A DNA stretch of 64,000 nt from Diploptera punctata (lineage: Eukaryota; Arthropoda; Insecta; Blattodea; Blaberidae): positions 1,258,938 to 1,322,937 of the forward strand of contig JASPKZ010001601.1 in the NCBI GenBank assembly GCA_030220185.1. Reading direction: 5' to 3'. The translations under genes and the position numbers were made by a program. Within the stretch, counting starts at the first letter, position 1. Each line of letters opens with the position of its first letter. Below are positions 43,510 to 52,743 of the stretch, piece by piece. The notes beneath the pieces were generated by a model. The model made no database searches. It saw only the letters and a program-made list of their open reading frames with translations, and was not told the origin of the DNA.

Positions 43510-43842
43510 CCACCGCTGTGGTCTCGAGGTAGCGTGCTGCCTTGTCACGCAGCGGGCCCGGGTTCGATCCCCGGTCGGGGCAGTTTTTCTGGGTGATGTT
43601 TTTATCGGGGTTTTTCCTCACCTGTAAGACAAATGTCAGGAAAACTATAAGGCCCAAACGGTCCCCGAAATCATCATCCTTATCATTATCATCATCATCA
43701 TCACCATCATCCTTCAACGGTGTGGAAAGCAACGAGAAGCTACCACACCTACACAATTCCCTAGTAAAGCTGCAATCATAGCATGAAAATGCTATGATTG
43801 CAGTGAAGGACCTGCCTTCGGGCAGAATTACTATGCATGGAT
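43510..43842 (+). repeat. SINE-1 copy, full length
   Basis: Complete from CCACCGCTGTGGTCTCGAGG to GGGCAGAATTACTATGCATG, with a good B-box GGTTCGATCC and the (ATC)n at 43675-43710. It abuts a SINE-2 copy. Confidence 0.92.
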
Positions 43843-43845
43843 ATT

Positions 43846-43933
43846 CTTCTTGTATCTTGTAAGCCCATGTTTCCCTTAACAGAGATTTAGGCGCTCTCCC
43901 CCTACAAGGAAGAATTTGAACCATACTAATTTA
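43846..43933 (-). repeat. SINE-2, 3' part of a split copy
   Basis: ATTCTTCTTGTATCTTGTAA.. through GATTTAGGCGCTCTCCCCCT to ATACTAATTTA matches the SINE-2 3' end inverted. ATACTAATTTA (43923-43933) is repeated at 44234-44244, on the other side of the Penelope-like insertion. Confidence 0.88.
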
Positions 43934-44233
43934 TATAATTGTATGCTTTCACGACCGGCGTCTTGATCCATATTTGGTTCGTCTTCCGGGCTTATAGGCC
44001 GTAGTCTGGTTGTCTTCATACTCGACGTTTCGTCTACTGCTGCGGTAGACCTCATCAGGAGATACTGCGTGCTCTCTGTGAACTCTTCAACAGTCGGCAG
44101 CAGAGTGTTGAGGAGTTCACAGAGAGCACGCAGTATCTCCTGATGAGGTCTATCGCAGCAGTAGACGAAACTTCGAGTATGAAGACAACCAGACTACGGC
44201 CTATAAGTCCGGAAGACGAACCAAATATGGATC
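43934..44233. mobile_element. Penelope-like palindrome, 300 bp, inside SINE-2
   Basis: Left extension of 31 bp (43934-43964), arms 43965-44092 and 44106-44233 with a handful of mismatches, and a 13-bp loop. An 11-bp target duplication, ATACTAATTTA, flanks it. It shares GACCAACTACGGCC-like and GCCCGGAAGACGAACC words with the 91-bp fragments at 26754 and 27188. The extension is on the opposite side from that in 30247-30865, so orientation is reversed. Confidence 0.88.
44140..44174 (+). ncRNA. Hammerhead-ribozyme-like motif with canonical CUGAUGA
   Basis: CTGATGA (44140-44146), stem GTCTA/TAGAC (44148-44152 with 44162-44166), GAAAC (44167-44171), then TTC. The left arm, read on the minus strand, has the same core with GTC in place of TTC, so that arm is the better ribozyme candidate (about 44024-44059). 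GAG after the cleavage triplet can pair with CTC before the core. Confidence 0.6.
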
Positions 44234-44425
44234 ATACTAATTTAGTTACACTTGTTTTCGTATAGATGTCAGTTGAGTGGTCCGTGGTCAGCGTTCCGCC
44301 TCATACTGCCATCTAGGAAACCAAGATAGTACTAGGACGAGAAAATTGCGTAAATTTTGCTTAGAGGCCTTTTCATTCAGGCTTAAGGATCTTTTACGAG
44401 CCTGAAAATCTGCAGACTCGCTGAC
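44234..44425 (-). repeat. SINE-2, body part of the split copy
   Basis: Resumes with ATACTAATTTAGTTACACTT, then GTGGTCCGTGGTCAGCGTTC and AGGATCTTTTACGAGCCTGA. It breaks off before the tRNA-like head at GCAGACTCG. Confidence 0.88.
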
Positions 44426-44764
44426 CTAACAGGGCACGTAGGTATGTCTTCAGTTCATGCCACATAACACAGTAGCTCAGGGACTGCACAATTATGACTA
44501 GTTTCCTAGTGTGAACCCAGCGCTGTGTCGAGTATGACTTAGAAGAAATGTGCGTTCAAGAGATGACTCATTTTTTTTGTCTAAGAGTGTACATGTCTGA
44601 AACTGAACTGTGCTCGACCATTTCTTGGTGTCAACTATCTGATATAGATTAACCGGGTTAAGCAAACAGGATATGAACCCAAGATCACAAACTCTACCGA
44701 CTGAACAGTTTCACTACATTTTAAATAATTTACATGTAAGAACTGAATATTCGTATGCATAAAT
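44426..44764. other. Unassigned; possible tRNA-like patch
   Basis: Around 44655 CCGGGTTAAGCAAACAGGAT and GGATATGAACCCAAGATC hint at an eroded tRNA-derived head on the minus strand. Nothing firmer. Confidence 0.3.
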
Positions 44765-45300
44765 AACAACATGATTGTTTGTCTCATGAGTACCAATAGT
44801 TGTACTTAATGCAGTTTTTTATCGTGTTTTCAAATATGTATTCGGAATTTCTCCATCACCCACAGTTTTTTTATTTCAATTTCAGTTAATGGATTTAAAT
44901 ACTTTTTTTTTCACAAATGTTTTTTCGTCCATTTGTCCATTGTAAAATAAAACCAAATGAGCTAACTCAGGAGATTTCAGCTATAGAAAAGAGATATCAA
45001 GGCAAATGGAATCCTAATATGCTGGCCGATTATTGTTGCGCCAACAAGAGGGATGCTCCACAGGCGAAATATAGCAGAAAATCGTCATTTCTTACTTTCT
45101 AGGTGTGTTCGAATATTGTGTAGTTAGGAATGTAGAAAATATTAAAGTGTTTGAAATTATAAATGCCTGTCTCTCGGAGACCTTGAGTGATGGAGAAAAA
45201 CCGATATCATATTTTAATTCAGGAGAAAAAATACTATCAGAATCACATATTTTTCTTTCTGAGACAAAAAAAAAGTTTATTTTTTGTTGCCCAGTGTAAT
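44765..45300 (+). repeat. Block X, copy 2
   Basis: Near-identical to 32215-32790. In this copy a 61-codon frame (44917-45102) reads EISAIEKRYQGKWNPNMLAD then YCCANKRDAPQAKYSRKSSF and a stop. The sequence match continues beyond the stop for about 190 bp, so the shared unit is larger than the frame. I recall similar tails on insect mobile-element proteins but cannot name the family. Confidence 0.75.
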
Positions 45301-45331
45301 CTATATGAAACGAATTTATGTTTTGTTTCAG

Positions 45332-45482
45332 GATTGAGAAATTGATGTTAAGCGGCTGCCCGAATTCTACACTGAACCTCACTCAGATTCAGGATCGGTT
45401 CCCTTCACTCAAGAAGTTAACTGTTAGAGACTCCAATGTGAGTCGCCTGCTGCCATTTCAACGTGTCTCCGAGAAACTAAAA
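45332..45482 (+). CDS. Candidate host exon: leucine-rich repeat protein (partial)
   Basis: A pyrimidine-rich tract and TTTTGTTTCAG precede the exon (acceptor AG 45330-45331). The frame (phase 1) reads IEKLMLSGCPNSTLNLTQIQ, then FPSLKKLTVRDSNVSRLLPF: a leucine-rich repeat pattern (LxxLxLxxC, FPxLxxLxV) of the kind in secreted or membrane LRR proteins. GTAAAT at 45483 is a possible donor; GTGAGT at 45438 is a stronger-looking but earlier one. No other exon was found in the window, so introns would have to be long and filled with the repeats listed. It could also be an isolated pseudo-exon. Confidence 0.5.
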
Positions 45483-45656
45483 GTAAATACCAAAGTAGTT
45501 TTATGTCAGTGTGTTCTGATTTGTTGGCTTCCAGGAAGCACTGCATCTGCATTTCGTATACTCAGGTCTTTTACTGGACATAAGGTCAATGTTTCTGGAC
45601 ATGAGAGGGCATTGTAGAGAACCCCCCCCCAAAAAAAAAACTCTGTGTGTTCATGC

Positions 45657-45680
45657 ATATATATATATATATATATATAT
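45657..45680. repeat. (TA)n microsatellite
   Basis: Twelve TA units bordering the LINE remnant at 45690. A matching tract lies at 46332-46365, consistent with the LINE having inserted into TA repeats. Confidence 0.95.
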
Positions 45681-45689
45681 CATAATCCG

Positions 45690-45925
45690 CTTCAGGATAG
45701 AAATTGGTCCCTCCATCTCGTCTTAGATCTTCCTGTGTCTCTTCGCCCTGTGGGTCTGTAGTTCAATAGCTGCAGAGGTAATCTATTGTTTGCCAATTAT
45801 TTTGATATTTTTGAATGGTTTGAGTTATTGCTGGTGTGTTGAGAGCTTCATTACGCATGTGGTCATAAAGCGTATAACCCGCTAAAGGTCTTAATAACTT
45901 TATTTCTGCAGCTACTATCCTATTT
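45690..45925 (-). pseudogene. LINE-C-like RT C-terminus, part 1
   Basis: Minus-strand coding: VAAEIKLLRPLAGYTLYDHM and RNEALNTPAITQTIQKYQNN in a decayed frame. It is separated from its upstream part (46236-46330) by the SINE-4 insertion. Confidence 0.82.
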
Positions 45926-46223
45926 GGGGCACGCCGTAGCGTAGTGGTTAAGGCACTAAGCTACAAGCCGGAGGGTCGAGGGTTCAAGTCCCGTTGGGGG
46001 TCAGGATTTTTAAACTGACCCAAACCCTCTGGCGGCACTATGGCCCTGGGGTCGACTCAGCCTCTAACGGAAATGAGTACCAGACGCTTGTTTCTGGGGG
46101 TAAAGGCGGCCGTCACGCAGGGCTGACAACCCGGCTGACATAAAGTACCCATTGTCTAGAAAAAGTGGGAGCCTTAACCTCCTACTACCCCAAGGACCTC
46201 CGGGTCTGGGATCACTTTACTTT
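45926..46223 (+). repeat. SINE-4 copy, full length
   Basis: GGGGCACGCCGTAGCGTAGT (A-box TAGCGTAGTGG), B-box GGTTCAAGTCC, body with CAGCCTCTAACGGAAATGAG, ending (CTTTA)n. Target duplication ACTATCCTATTT / ACTATTCTATTT (45914-45925 and 46224-46235), one mismatch. Confidence 0.93.
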
Positions 46224-46235
46224 ACTATTCTATTT

Positions 46236-46329
46236 AATTTACCTGTAGTAAGAGTCCAGGTTTCAGAACCATAAAGTAGAGTTGGAAGAGCCATTGTTTT
46301 ATAACATTTTAGAATTGTATCTGGGCGTA

Positions 46330-46331
<2 letters not shown>
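46236..46331 (-). pseudogene. LINE-C-like RT C-terminus, part 2
   Basis: Minus strand encodes KIMALPTLLYGSETWTLTTG, the tyrosine-glycine-serine-glutamate box shared with LINE-C, leading into the SINE-4 insertion. Confidence 0.82.
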
Positions 46332-46368
<37 letters not shown>

Positions 46369-46503
46369 TATAGTATATTGCGATACAAGTGAGGTAAGAA
46401 CTTGTTACTGATCGAGAAAAAAGTTTGAAAAAACGAGGGGCTTGCGCCGAGTTTTTTCAATTTTCAAGATCTGTTACGTGCTTACATCATGTGTATTGCA
46501 TAC

Positions 46504-47173
46504 TATTTTTTGGTCGATGTGACTAATTTTTATTAAATATAGTAATAAATGAATTAAAATATTGGTTGGATGTGAATGACTTCTATGAGAAAGAAACATT
46601 TGGCGATCGTTGCTATGTAGCTTTTCATTTGTTTTATTATAAGCAAGGATTGTTGGCTGTGCAGACATTTTTATATGAGTACCGTGATTAGAATTTGTTG
46701 AAGCGAGATTGAAGTAGGGCCATCTACTAGCGGAGAAACAAATATGACAACATTGAATTTGAAGGAAATGGACAGTATGATGATCTTGATGAAGGTTTTC
46801 GGGCTGTAGGCCGTGGTCGTGAGGCTTGTAGTTGAGGATGCAGTCTTTGGCGAATCGTCGGGGAACTACAAGCTTCACGACCACGGCCTTACAGCCCGAT
46901 CATCAGAGCAACTCCGGCCTTGAAAGTCTACGTGAATACAAAATGGACAGTGTTCGTCCAATAGCATTCAATAATTGTACTATCACATTCGATATATCAA
47001 AATAAATATTGCTACTATTATTTTACTTACCGCACGTGTGCTTTTTGAGTCGATATCCGCGTTGCGATTTATTTTGTTTGCATAGCAACCAGGTTAGATG
47101 TGGGAACGTTGACTTACTTCCAGTAACAACAATATTAGTAAGTATAAGAAATTAGTCACATCGACCAAAAATA
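46504..47173. other. Segment bounded by 25-bp inverted repeats
   Basis: TGGTCGATGTGACTAATTT near 46511 and its complement AAATTAGTCACATCGACCA at 47149 face each other 640 bp apart. Possibly the ends of a DNA transposon, but no duplicated target was identified and the right side runs straight into Penelope-type sequence. Confidence 0.45.
46777..46940. mobile_element. Penelope-like palindrome, 164 bp
   Basis: Arms CGGGCTGTAGGCCGTGGTCG (46809 on) and CGACCACGGCCTTACAGCCC (46880 on), then a one-sided tail with GGCCTTGAAAGTCTACGTG. AAATGGACAGT at 46766-46776 and 46941-46951 is the 11-bp target duplication. The right arm has lost about 13 bp of the outer part. Confidence 0.8.
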
Positions 47174-47265
47174 AAGTTTTCTTGGGTTTTCCGCGTCTTG
47201 GACGCCAGAGGCCACTGACTCCGACGTTTCGGCATGATCCCACATGTCATTATCAAGGAATGATA
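47174..47265 (-). mobile_element. Penelope-like end fragment, subfamily B
   Basis: Inverted relative to 50585-50705: GACTCCGACGTTTCGGCATG versus CATGCCGAAACGTCGGAATC. It keeps the GAAACGTC core. Confidence 0.65.
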
Positions 47266-47697
47266 AGTTCGAGTCTAAGTCTAGTCTAAAACAAGATGGA
47301 CAGCGCAGAGTGCGGCTCCCTCAAGCGGCTACTTTGCTGCCTGTCAACCGAAGTTGACTGGGGACGAAGCCTGTGGCCATTAACCCCAAAAATTTTGAAT
47401 AATAAGTAATGCCGGTAAGCAATACTTATAAATGTAGATGTTCACTAATTCCTCACTCGCATCCCTCACATGGATGAAGATACGTGTAGCTGTGTAGTGC
47501 TCCGTTCTGATTGGTTGATTTACCGAAGTCGGTATATATGTTGAAAATTTATTAAAATCCGATAAAATGGAATTTTTATTGTTAATAATAGTTAGTACTA
47601 TAGTGTACTAATATATAATGCTGTTTTGAAAATTTTGATAATGAAATAATTGATGTTTAAAAGTGCGTGGTGGCTGGCCAATCACAGTCGAGCACAT
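47266..47697. other. No gene recognised
   Basis: Mixed-composition sequence. No element ends identified. Confidence 0.4.
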
Positions 47698-47985
47698 GGC
47701 ATTCCCTGGTGGTCACCCATGCAGGTACCTGCCTTGCTCAGGTCACCGTGACTAGCCAGCTGTATGTTGGCGGGCGATGAGCCTGCTGTTAGGGGTCTCG
47801 CATGTGCGGTGAATGTTCTTGGACTTAGAAAATTTTTTGGCATTCCCTGGTGGTCACCCATGCAGGTTACTCTGCCTTCCTGAAGGTCGCCGTAGCTAAC
47901 TTGCGATATGTTGGCGGGCGATGGGCCTGTTGTAAGTGGTCTCGCATTTGCGGTGAATATTAATGGACTTAGAAAAAATTTTTTG
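47698..47985 (+). repeat. 141-bp tandem duplication with 5S-rRNA-like words
   Basis: GGCATTCCCTGGTGGTCACC begins both units (47698 and 47839), followed by CATGCAGGT, TATGTTGGCGGGCGATG and GGTCTCGCAT. GTTCCC..GCGGTC.CCCATC..AGTAC occurs on the complement of insect 5S rRNA, and the match here is partial. A 5S-derived origin is only a suggestion. Confidence 0.7.
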
Positions 47986-48772
47986 CATTATAATTTTGGA
48001 CATAGAATTTTTATCGAGGTCTATTTGAGCGCCATAGTGCACTTTACCATGACCTCTGAAGTAAGATTAGCAGCCGTTAAGTGATTGTTCCTACTTTCTT
48101 AAGGAATGTAGGACTTTATATTTTTTCTGATTTGTTGATTTTGCAGTATTTTCTAAATTTTTATACGTAGTCGATCCTTTGAAGCTCGCATCCGAAGAAG
48201 TACGAAGGCAGCAGTCGTCCGGGTGAGAAGGCATTGGCTTACAGCCCCAAATTGAAATGAAATCTTTCCCAACATCCACTTTCCCGGTCAGTTAAGGAAA
48301 TAATGAATTTACTGATGGAGCAAAGGGGACTACTCCGGTATTCACCTTTACGCCAAGGAAACCATCAGAAACCTTGACAGAGTAGCTGTTGAAAATAATA
48401 ATTTAGATTGAGTTGTTTCAGGATAGGTGAATAAATTTAATGTTTTTTAGAATTGAATTTTGTGAAATTGCCCTTAATTTTGAATTTTGAATATTTAATG
48501 GGATGTATGATAATTTACTGGTGGAATCAAGTGGCCTACTCCGACATTTGTCTTAGCGTCAAGGAAACCACCGAAACCATTGACAGAGTAGGTTTGAAGT
48601 TAGTGAGAATTATCCAAATGTGGCCAAAATCAGTCAGGGCCTCCGGCTCTTATAGGTGAGCTGGCCGGCAACAACCTTTTTATCTCATTTTAGGTCGGTT
48701 CTTGAGGCGAATAGCCGACCGAAATCGCCTAAATGAGAGTTAGCGTCTTCTCGGACGTTATTTGCATCTTTG
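47986..48772. other. Degenerate repeats, no supported gene
   Basis: Two related stretches of about 78 bp (48312-48388 and 48511-48590) share AATTTACTG, ACTACTCCG, CAAGGAAACCA and TTGACAGAGTAG, so part of this region is a 200-bp duplication. The minus strand continues downstream of the ORF1-like frame at 48773 and may be its 3' flank. Confidence 0.5.
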
Positions 48773-49475
48773 CTATCTTCTGCTGTAATTAATAGGCCAT
48801 CTAGTTCGTCGCCGTTGGGGAGGAGGAGGAGGACTATATCTATCAATTGGGAAGGAATAGTCTTTTCTCGGAGGATAGTTGAAATCCTCTTCTGGACTAT
48901 GATGTTGGTCCTGTCTTTCCAGAGGAAGATTGAAGTCCTCCTGTTTTTCTTGACTGTTGGTTTTCACCAATTCAAGATCCCATCCATCAAATTGACCTTT
49001 TTCCCAACTCATGGTTAAGGATAGGTTGAATGAACCTGTTCTCTTTTCATCATATAGTTGGTCTACAATTTTGCCGAATGCATGCATAAAATTTGTGTGC
49101 AGCTGATATGTTGGGCATTTATCCCAGCATAGGCATTGCGGGGAAGTGTCTATCATTTTATCCTTCTTTTCGGGGTTTAATGATATCTGACACTCTTTAT
49201 CTGTTCGCTGTGGAAGCAGTATTTCGATCTCTGGAGCAGTCTGAGTGCTTACAGAGACGTTTTGTGGTTTATGATTGTTTTCAATTTGACCTTGGTCCTC
49301 TGTTTGAGAGGCTTTTGATTTCTTTTTAATCTTTTTAGGAATCACTGGCGCTGGAGCTGCTGGCTCTACAGGGGCAGTGCTTTTCTTCCTGGCAGCAGGA
49401 GCTAGCTCGACTGGAACTGCCGAAGAAGGGACATTAGATTTTTTTTTGGACTTTTTATCCTGGACGATAAGTTCG
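48773..49475 (-). CDS. Uncharacterised ORF1-like frame, 5' end cut by an insertion
   Basis: A long minus-strand frame of about 234 codons. It is open upstream of the first Met at 49345 as far as 49475, where Penelope-type sequence begins. The N-terminal part is rich in Lys, Pro and Ala (VIPKKIKKKSKASQTED), the middle is acidic and polar with a Cys-containing patch (SPQCLCWDKCPTYQLHTNF), and the C-terminus is Pro/Arg-rich (SPPPPPQRRRTRWPINYSRR, stop). No domain is recognised. Low complexity and context suggest a gag/ORF1-like protein of a retroelement, but a host gene fragment is not excluded. It is the longest non-repetitive frame in the window. Confidence 0.45.
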
Positions 49476-49477
49476 AG

Positions 49478-49717
49478 TCACAGGTTTAGGTCTTATATAA
49501 TAAAATACACAGAGTTTTCGCTGTGGTCCGTTTCCGAATCCGTACACCCATCTAAGCGTCGACCACACTCCATGTTGCCCAACCGTGGTTTTCTTCATCC
49601 CCAGAACAGCGAAGAAGATATGAAGAAAACCACGGTTGGGCAACATCGAGTGTGGTCGACGTTTGGATGGGTGTGCGGCTTCCGAAACGGACCACACCGA
49701 AAACTGAAGGTGTTTAA
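49478..49717. mobile_element. Penelope-like palindrome, subfamily B
   Basis: Arms 49512-49598 and 49620-49706 are reverse complements: GTCGACCACACTCCATGTTG versus CAACATCGAGTGTGGTCGAC, GGTTTTCTTCAT versus ATGAAGAAAACC. The left side extends to 49478 with TTCGAGTCACAGGTTTAGGT, which matches 50560-50605 inverted. Confidence 0.75.
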
Positions 49718-50514
49718 TAGAATAGAATAGAATAGATTTATTTAGCCTGGTGGAGTTAAGGCCATGTGGCCTTCTCTTCCACTCACCAGAACAAGCATAT
49801 GTTACATATGAATACAAAAAAAAATACAATAATAGTCATATAAAACAGGACAAACATATGTTACACATGAATACAAAAAAAATTACAATAGTAGTCATAT
49901 TAGACAGGACAAACATGTTACATATGAATACAAAAAAAAGTTACAATAATAGTCATTGAACAATTAATTATCTGTCATATTGAATACTAATGAATTAATG
50001 TCTAATAATAGAATGAAACTAAATCCAATTAAAATTAAATTAATGATACAATGAATAAAAAAAGGAATAAACAGCTCGAATCTACTATGCATAAAAAGAA
50101 GAGAAAAAAAATACACTACAATGAATTAATCTACGCTTTTTTATACAAGCATTAGGTAAATATATTAACAAATCCTAAGTCTATTTTTATTAAATAATGC
50201 AAAAACGCATTATTAATTCTTAAAAAGTAGTATTAGTGAGTTGTTTCTGTTAGTGATTTTATTTTCATTTATTTCTGAAAGATGGTAAAGTTTGGCAGTC
50301 TCTGACATAGGGTGGAAGTGAATTCCATGTTCTAGCAAGAGAAACTGTAAAAGATTTCGAATAATAGGTAGTATGATGAGGAGGGATATAAAGGACACTG
50401 TGCTCAAGGGATCGGGTATCTAAGTTATGTGTATCAGAGAGTTTAGTGAAGCGGTGTGATAAATAATAAGGTAAAGATGTGTGTAATATGTTAACTACAT
50501 AAGAACTAAACCTT
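49718..50514 (-). pseudogene. LINE-F 3' part (RT C-terminus and 3' UTR)
   Basis: The plus strand opens with an (AATAG)n tail and ATTTATTTAGCCTGGTGGAG, the inverted LINE-F 3' end. The minus strand then encodes EHSVLYIPPHHTTYYSKSFT and LARTWNSLPPYVRDCQTLPS near 50300-50400. TWNSLPP is the diagnostic end-of-RT motif of CR1/L2/Jockey-type LINEs. It sits between two Penelope subfamily B pieces. Confidence 0.85.
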
Positions 50515-50705
50515 GGATGGGTGTACGGTTTTGGAAACGGACCACAGCGAAAACTCTATTTCTTTAATTATATAAGACCTAAATCTGTGACTCGAACTTA
50601 TCATTCCTTGATAATGACATGTGGGATCATGCCGAAACGTCGGAATCAGTGGCCAGAGGCCGAACTTGAATTCATGACGCGGAAAACCCAAGGAAACTTC
50701 TTAAT
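50515..50705 (+). mobile_element. Penelope-like end, subfamily B
   Basis: GATGGGTGTACGGTTTTGGA, ACGGACCACAGCGAAAACTC, then CATGCCGAAACGTCGGAATC and GCGGAAAACCCAAGGAAACT. It overlaps in sequence with 49478-49511 and 47174-47265. Confidence 0.7.
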
Positions 50706-50755
50706 CGCGCTTATATCCGCGAAAATCTGCAATATAACATATAAATATCCATATG

Positions 50756-51075
50756 CATCCATCCATAGTAATTCTGCCCGAGGACAGGTCTTTCACTGCA
50801 ATCATGGCATTTTCATGCTATGCTTTGCAGATTTACTAGGGAATTATAGGTGTGGTAGCTTCCCGTTGCTCTCCACACCGATGAAGGATGACAAGGATGA
50901 TGATGTTAGTCGCATGATTTTCGGGGACCGTTGGGTCCTAAGCTTCCTGATATTTGTCTTAGAGGCTAGGAAAACCCCCGAAAAAATTTCACGCAGGAGC
51001 CTGTACCGACCGGGAATCGAACCGGGTCCTCTGCGTGACAAGGCAGCACGCTACCTGGAGACCACAGCGATGGAC
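50756..51075 (-). repeat. SINE-1 copy
   Basis: CATCCATAGTAATTCTGCCC to CCACAGCGATGG. The head carries several substitutions (AATCGAACCGGGTCC), making it one of the more diverged copies. Confidence 0.9.
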
Positions 51076-51124
51076 AATTATCTACATGTCGATTAATAAT
51101 ATATAATAAGTATAGGCTACTCAA

Positions 51125-51432
51125 AATATAGCGGAATGTGAAATACGACGGCGGTGGCTTTTAACAACGAACTTTAGGCTTAGTGACAATAATGTTTGTT
51201 TTACTTTAATATTAATTTGTCCATTTGGTTTGAATCGCTCTTTGTAAGTCACCTTGACACGTGCCTGCAGCAAAAAGAGTTGCAGATGCGTTAATAAAGG
51301 GCACTAATCCTTCTAATGTACCGACTGGATCCGCGAATAAAGAAATGTTTAGCCGCGGATACAGGAAGGCTGTGTCGCAATTTTTTAACCCACGAATAAT
51401 GAAAACGCGAATATGGAGCTTTTTACCGTTTA
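51125..51432. mobile_element. Tigger-like fragment
   Basis: Matches 7000-7291 along its length: GGCGGTGGCTTT, TTTGGTTTGAATCGCTCTTT, CTAATGTACCGACTGGATCC, CGAATAATGAAAACGCGAAT. Only the right part of the element is present, and its terminal inverted repeat is degraded. Confidence 0.7.
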
Positions 51433-51570
51433 CCATTTTCTTGACAACAACTGTAATGAGATTTAATAAAGGCTGACTTCAGCTCCCAGTTCAATATGTG
51501 TAATAATCTGGAAAACATTTCTTGCTTCATTCCAGTAACACAAGCCTGTTAAAATTCAGCGAACAATTAC

Positions 51571-52258
51571 GTGGACTATCTAACTCTTTCCCCAAATGGG
51601 AGTCAATGACCAATCACATTTCAATTATTTTTTATTTACAACCAATCGCAGTCGTGTTTTGCCTAGAATTTACCAACTAAAGTTTATCATAATAAAGAAA
51701 GCACCTCCTTTTTAACATTCTGAATAGGTCATAGCATTATTTTACAGCGACTGACTCTCTAAGAAATACGGCTACCAGATTGTATATATAGTGCTTGAAT
51801 ATCAACACATAGCTCATGCGGGAGTTAATATGAAAACATTTGTAGCAATTGATTATACCACACAAAAAAAAGAAACCACTGTTTGCACTTTCTTAAATGT
51901 ATTTTTCCCCAGGTAAAAACATTCCAGAAAAATATGATTGTCATATGTACATCATAGGACATCAGAAATGAATTAATATACAGTTTGATGTGTTTCATTA
52001 TTTCTCCACTAGTGTGCATTCTTACAATATTGTGTTCCTTTGGCAATAAATAATATGATCTGGTTGCAGTGACGAACAAAAGAAGCAAATGAAGCGTACC
52101 AATCGTTTCTCATTTGTTTTCAAACATCGCCGTTTACATTAAATATATAAATATTTTAAAATAACTATATTTAAATAATGATTTGTGAATAAATAGCTTA
52201 ATTTTATTCGTTAAATAGTCCTAACAAATGCCACTCTTGATTTCCAAATTCTCTAGAC
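51571..52258 (+). repeat. Rep-A copy, nearly complete
   Basis: From CTATCTAACTCTTTCCCCAA to CCAAATTCTCTAGA, lacking the terminal hairpin. A second copy begins at once (CTATTTAACTCATGTCG). Confidence 0.78.
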
Positions 52259-52743
52259 TATTTAACTCATGTCGTAATTGGTAGTCAATGACCAATCACG
52301 TTTCAATGAATTCTGTTTTACACCAATGACAGTCGTGTTTTACCTCACTCTTTATCGATTTCTCTTTATCAGCTCCTGCTTTTGTGATAAAGAAAGCTCG
52401 TCCTTTTTTAATATTCTGAACAGGTTAGACCATCTTTTTGTCCAACAAATACAATGAATATAGCAAATAATGAATAGATTCAGTGATTTTACTGGGTTGT
52501 TTATTCAAAATATAAATGATTAACCTATAATGTTGATTATAATAGTTTTATCTGTTTCATTATTTCTCCACTAGAGTGCATTCTTACAATATTGCGATCC
52601 TATTTGGCAATAAATAATATGATCGAGTTGCAGTGAATATACATAACCTCACATTTATAATTTGTTTTCAAACATCGCCGTTTACATTAACTATATAAAT
52701 ATTTTAAAACACCGGTAACTATATTCAAATAATTATTTTTTAG
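52259..52743 (+). repeat. Second Rep-A copy, first part
   Basis: Head-to-tail with the previous copy. Diverged in the middle but ordered. Interrupted at 52744 by LINE-A. Confidence 0.72.

Noticed and set aside
46474..46884. 136-codon minus-strand frame
   Set aside because: It spans unique sequence and half of a Penelope-like insertion, so it cannot be an old reading frame.
49377..49829. Overlapping frames of 117 and 124 codons on opposite strands
   Set aside because: Both are produced by the Penelope-type palindrome; the peptides share segments because the arms are inverted copies.
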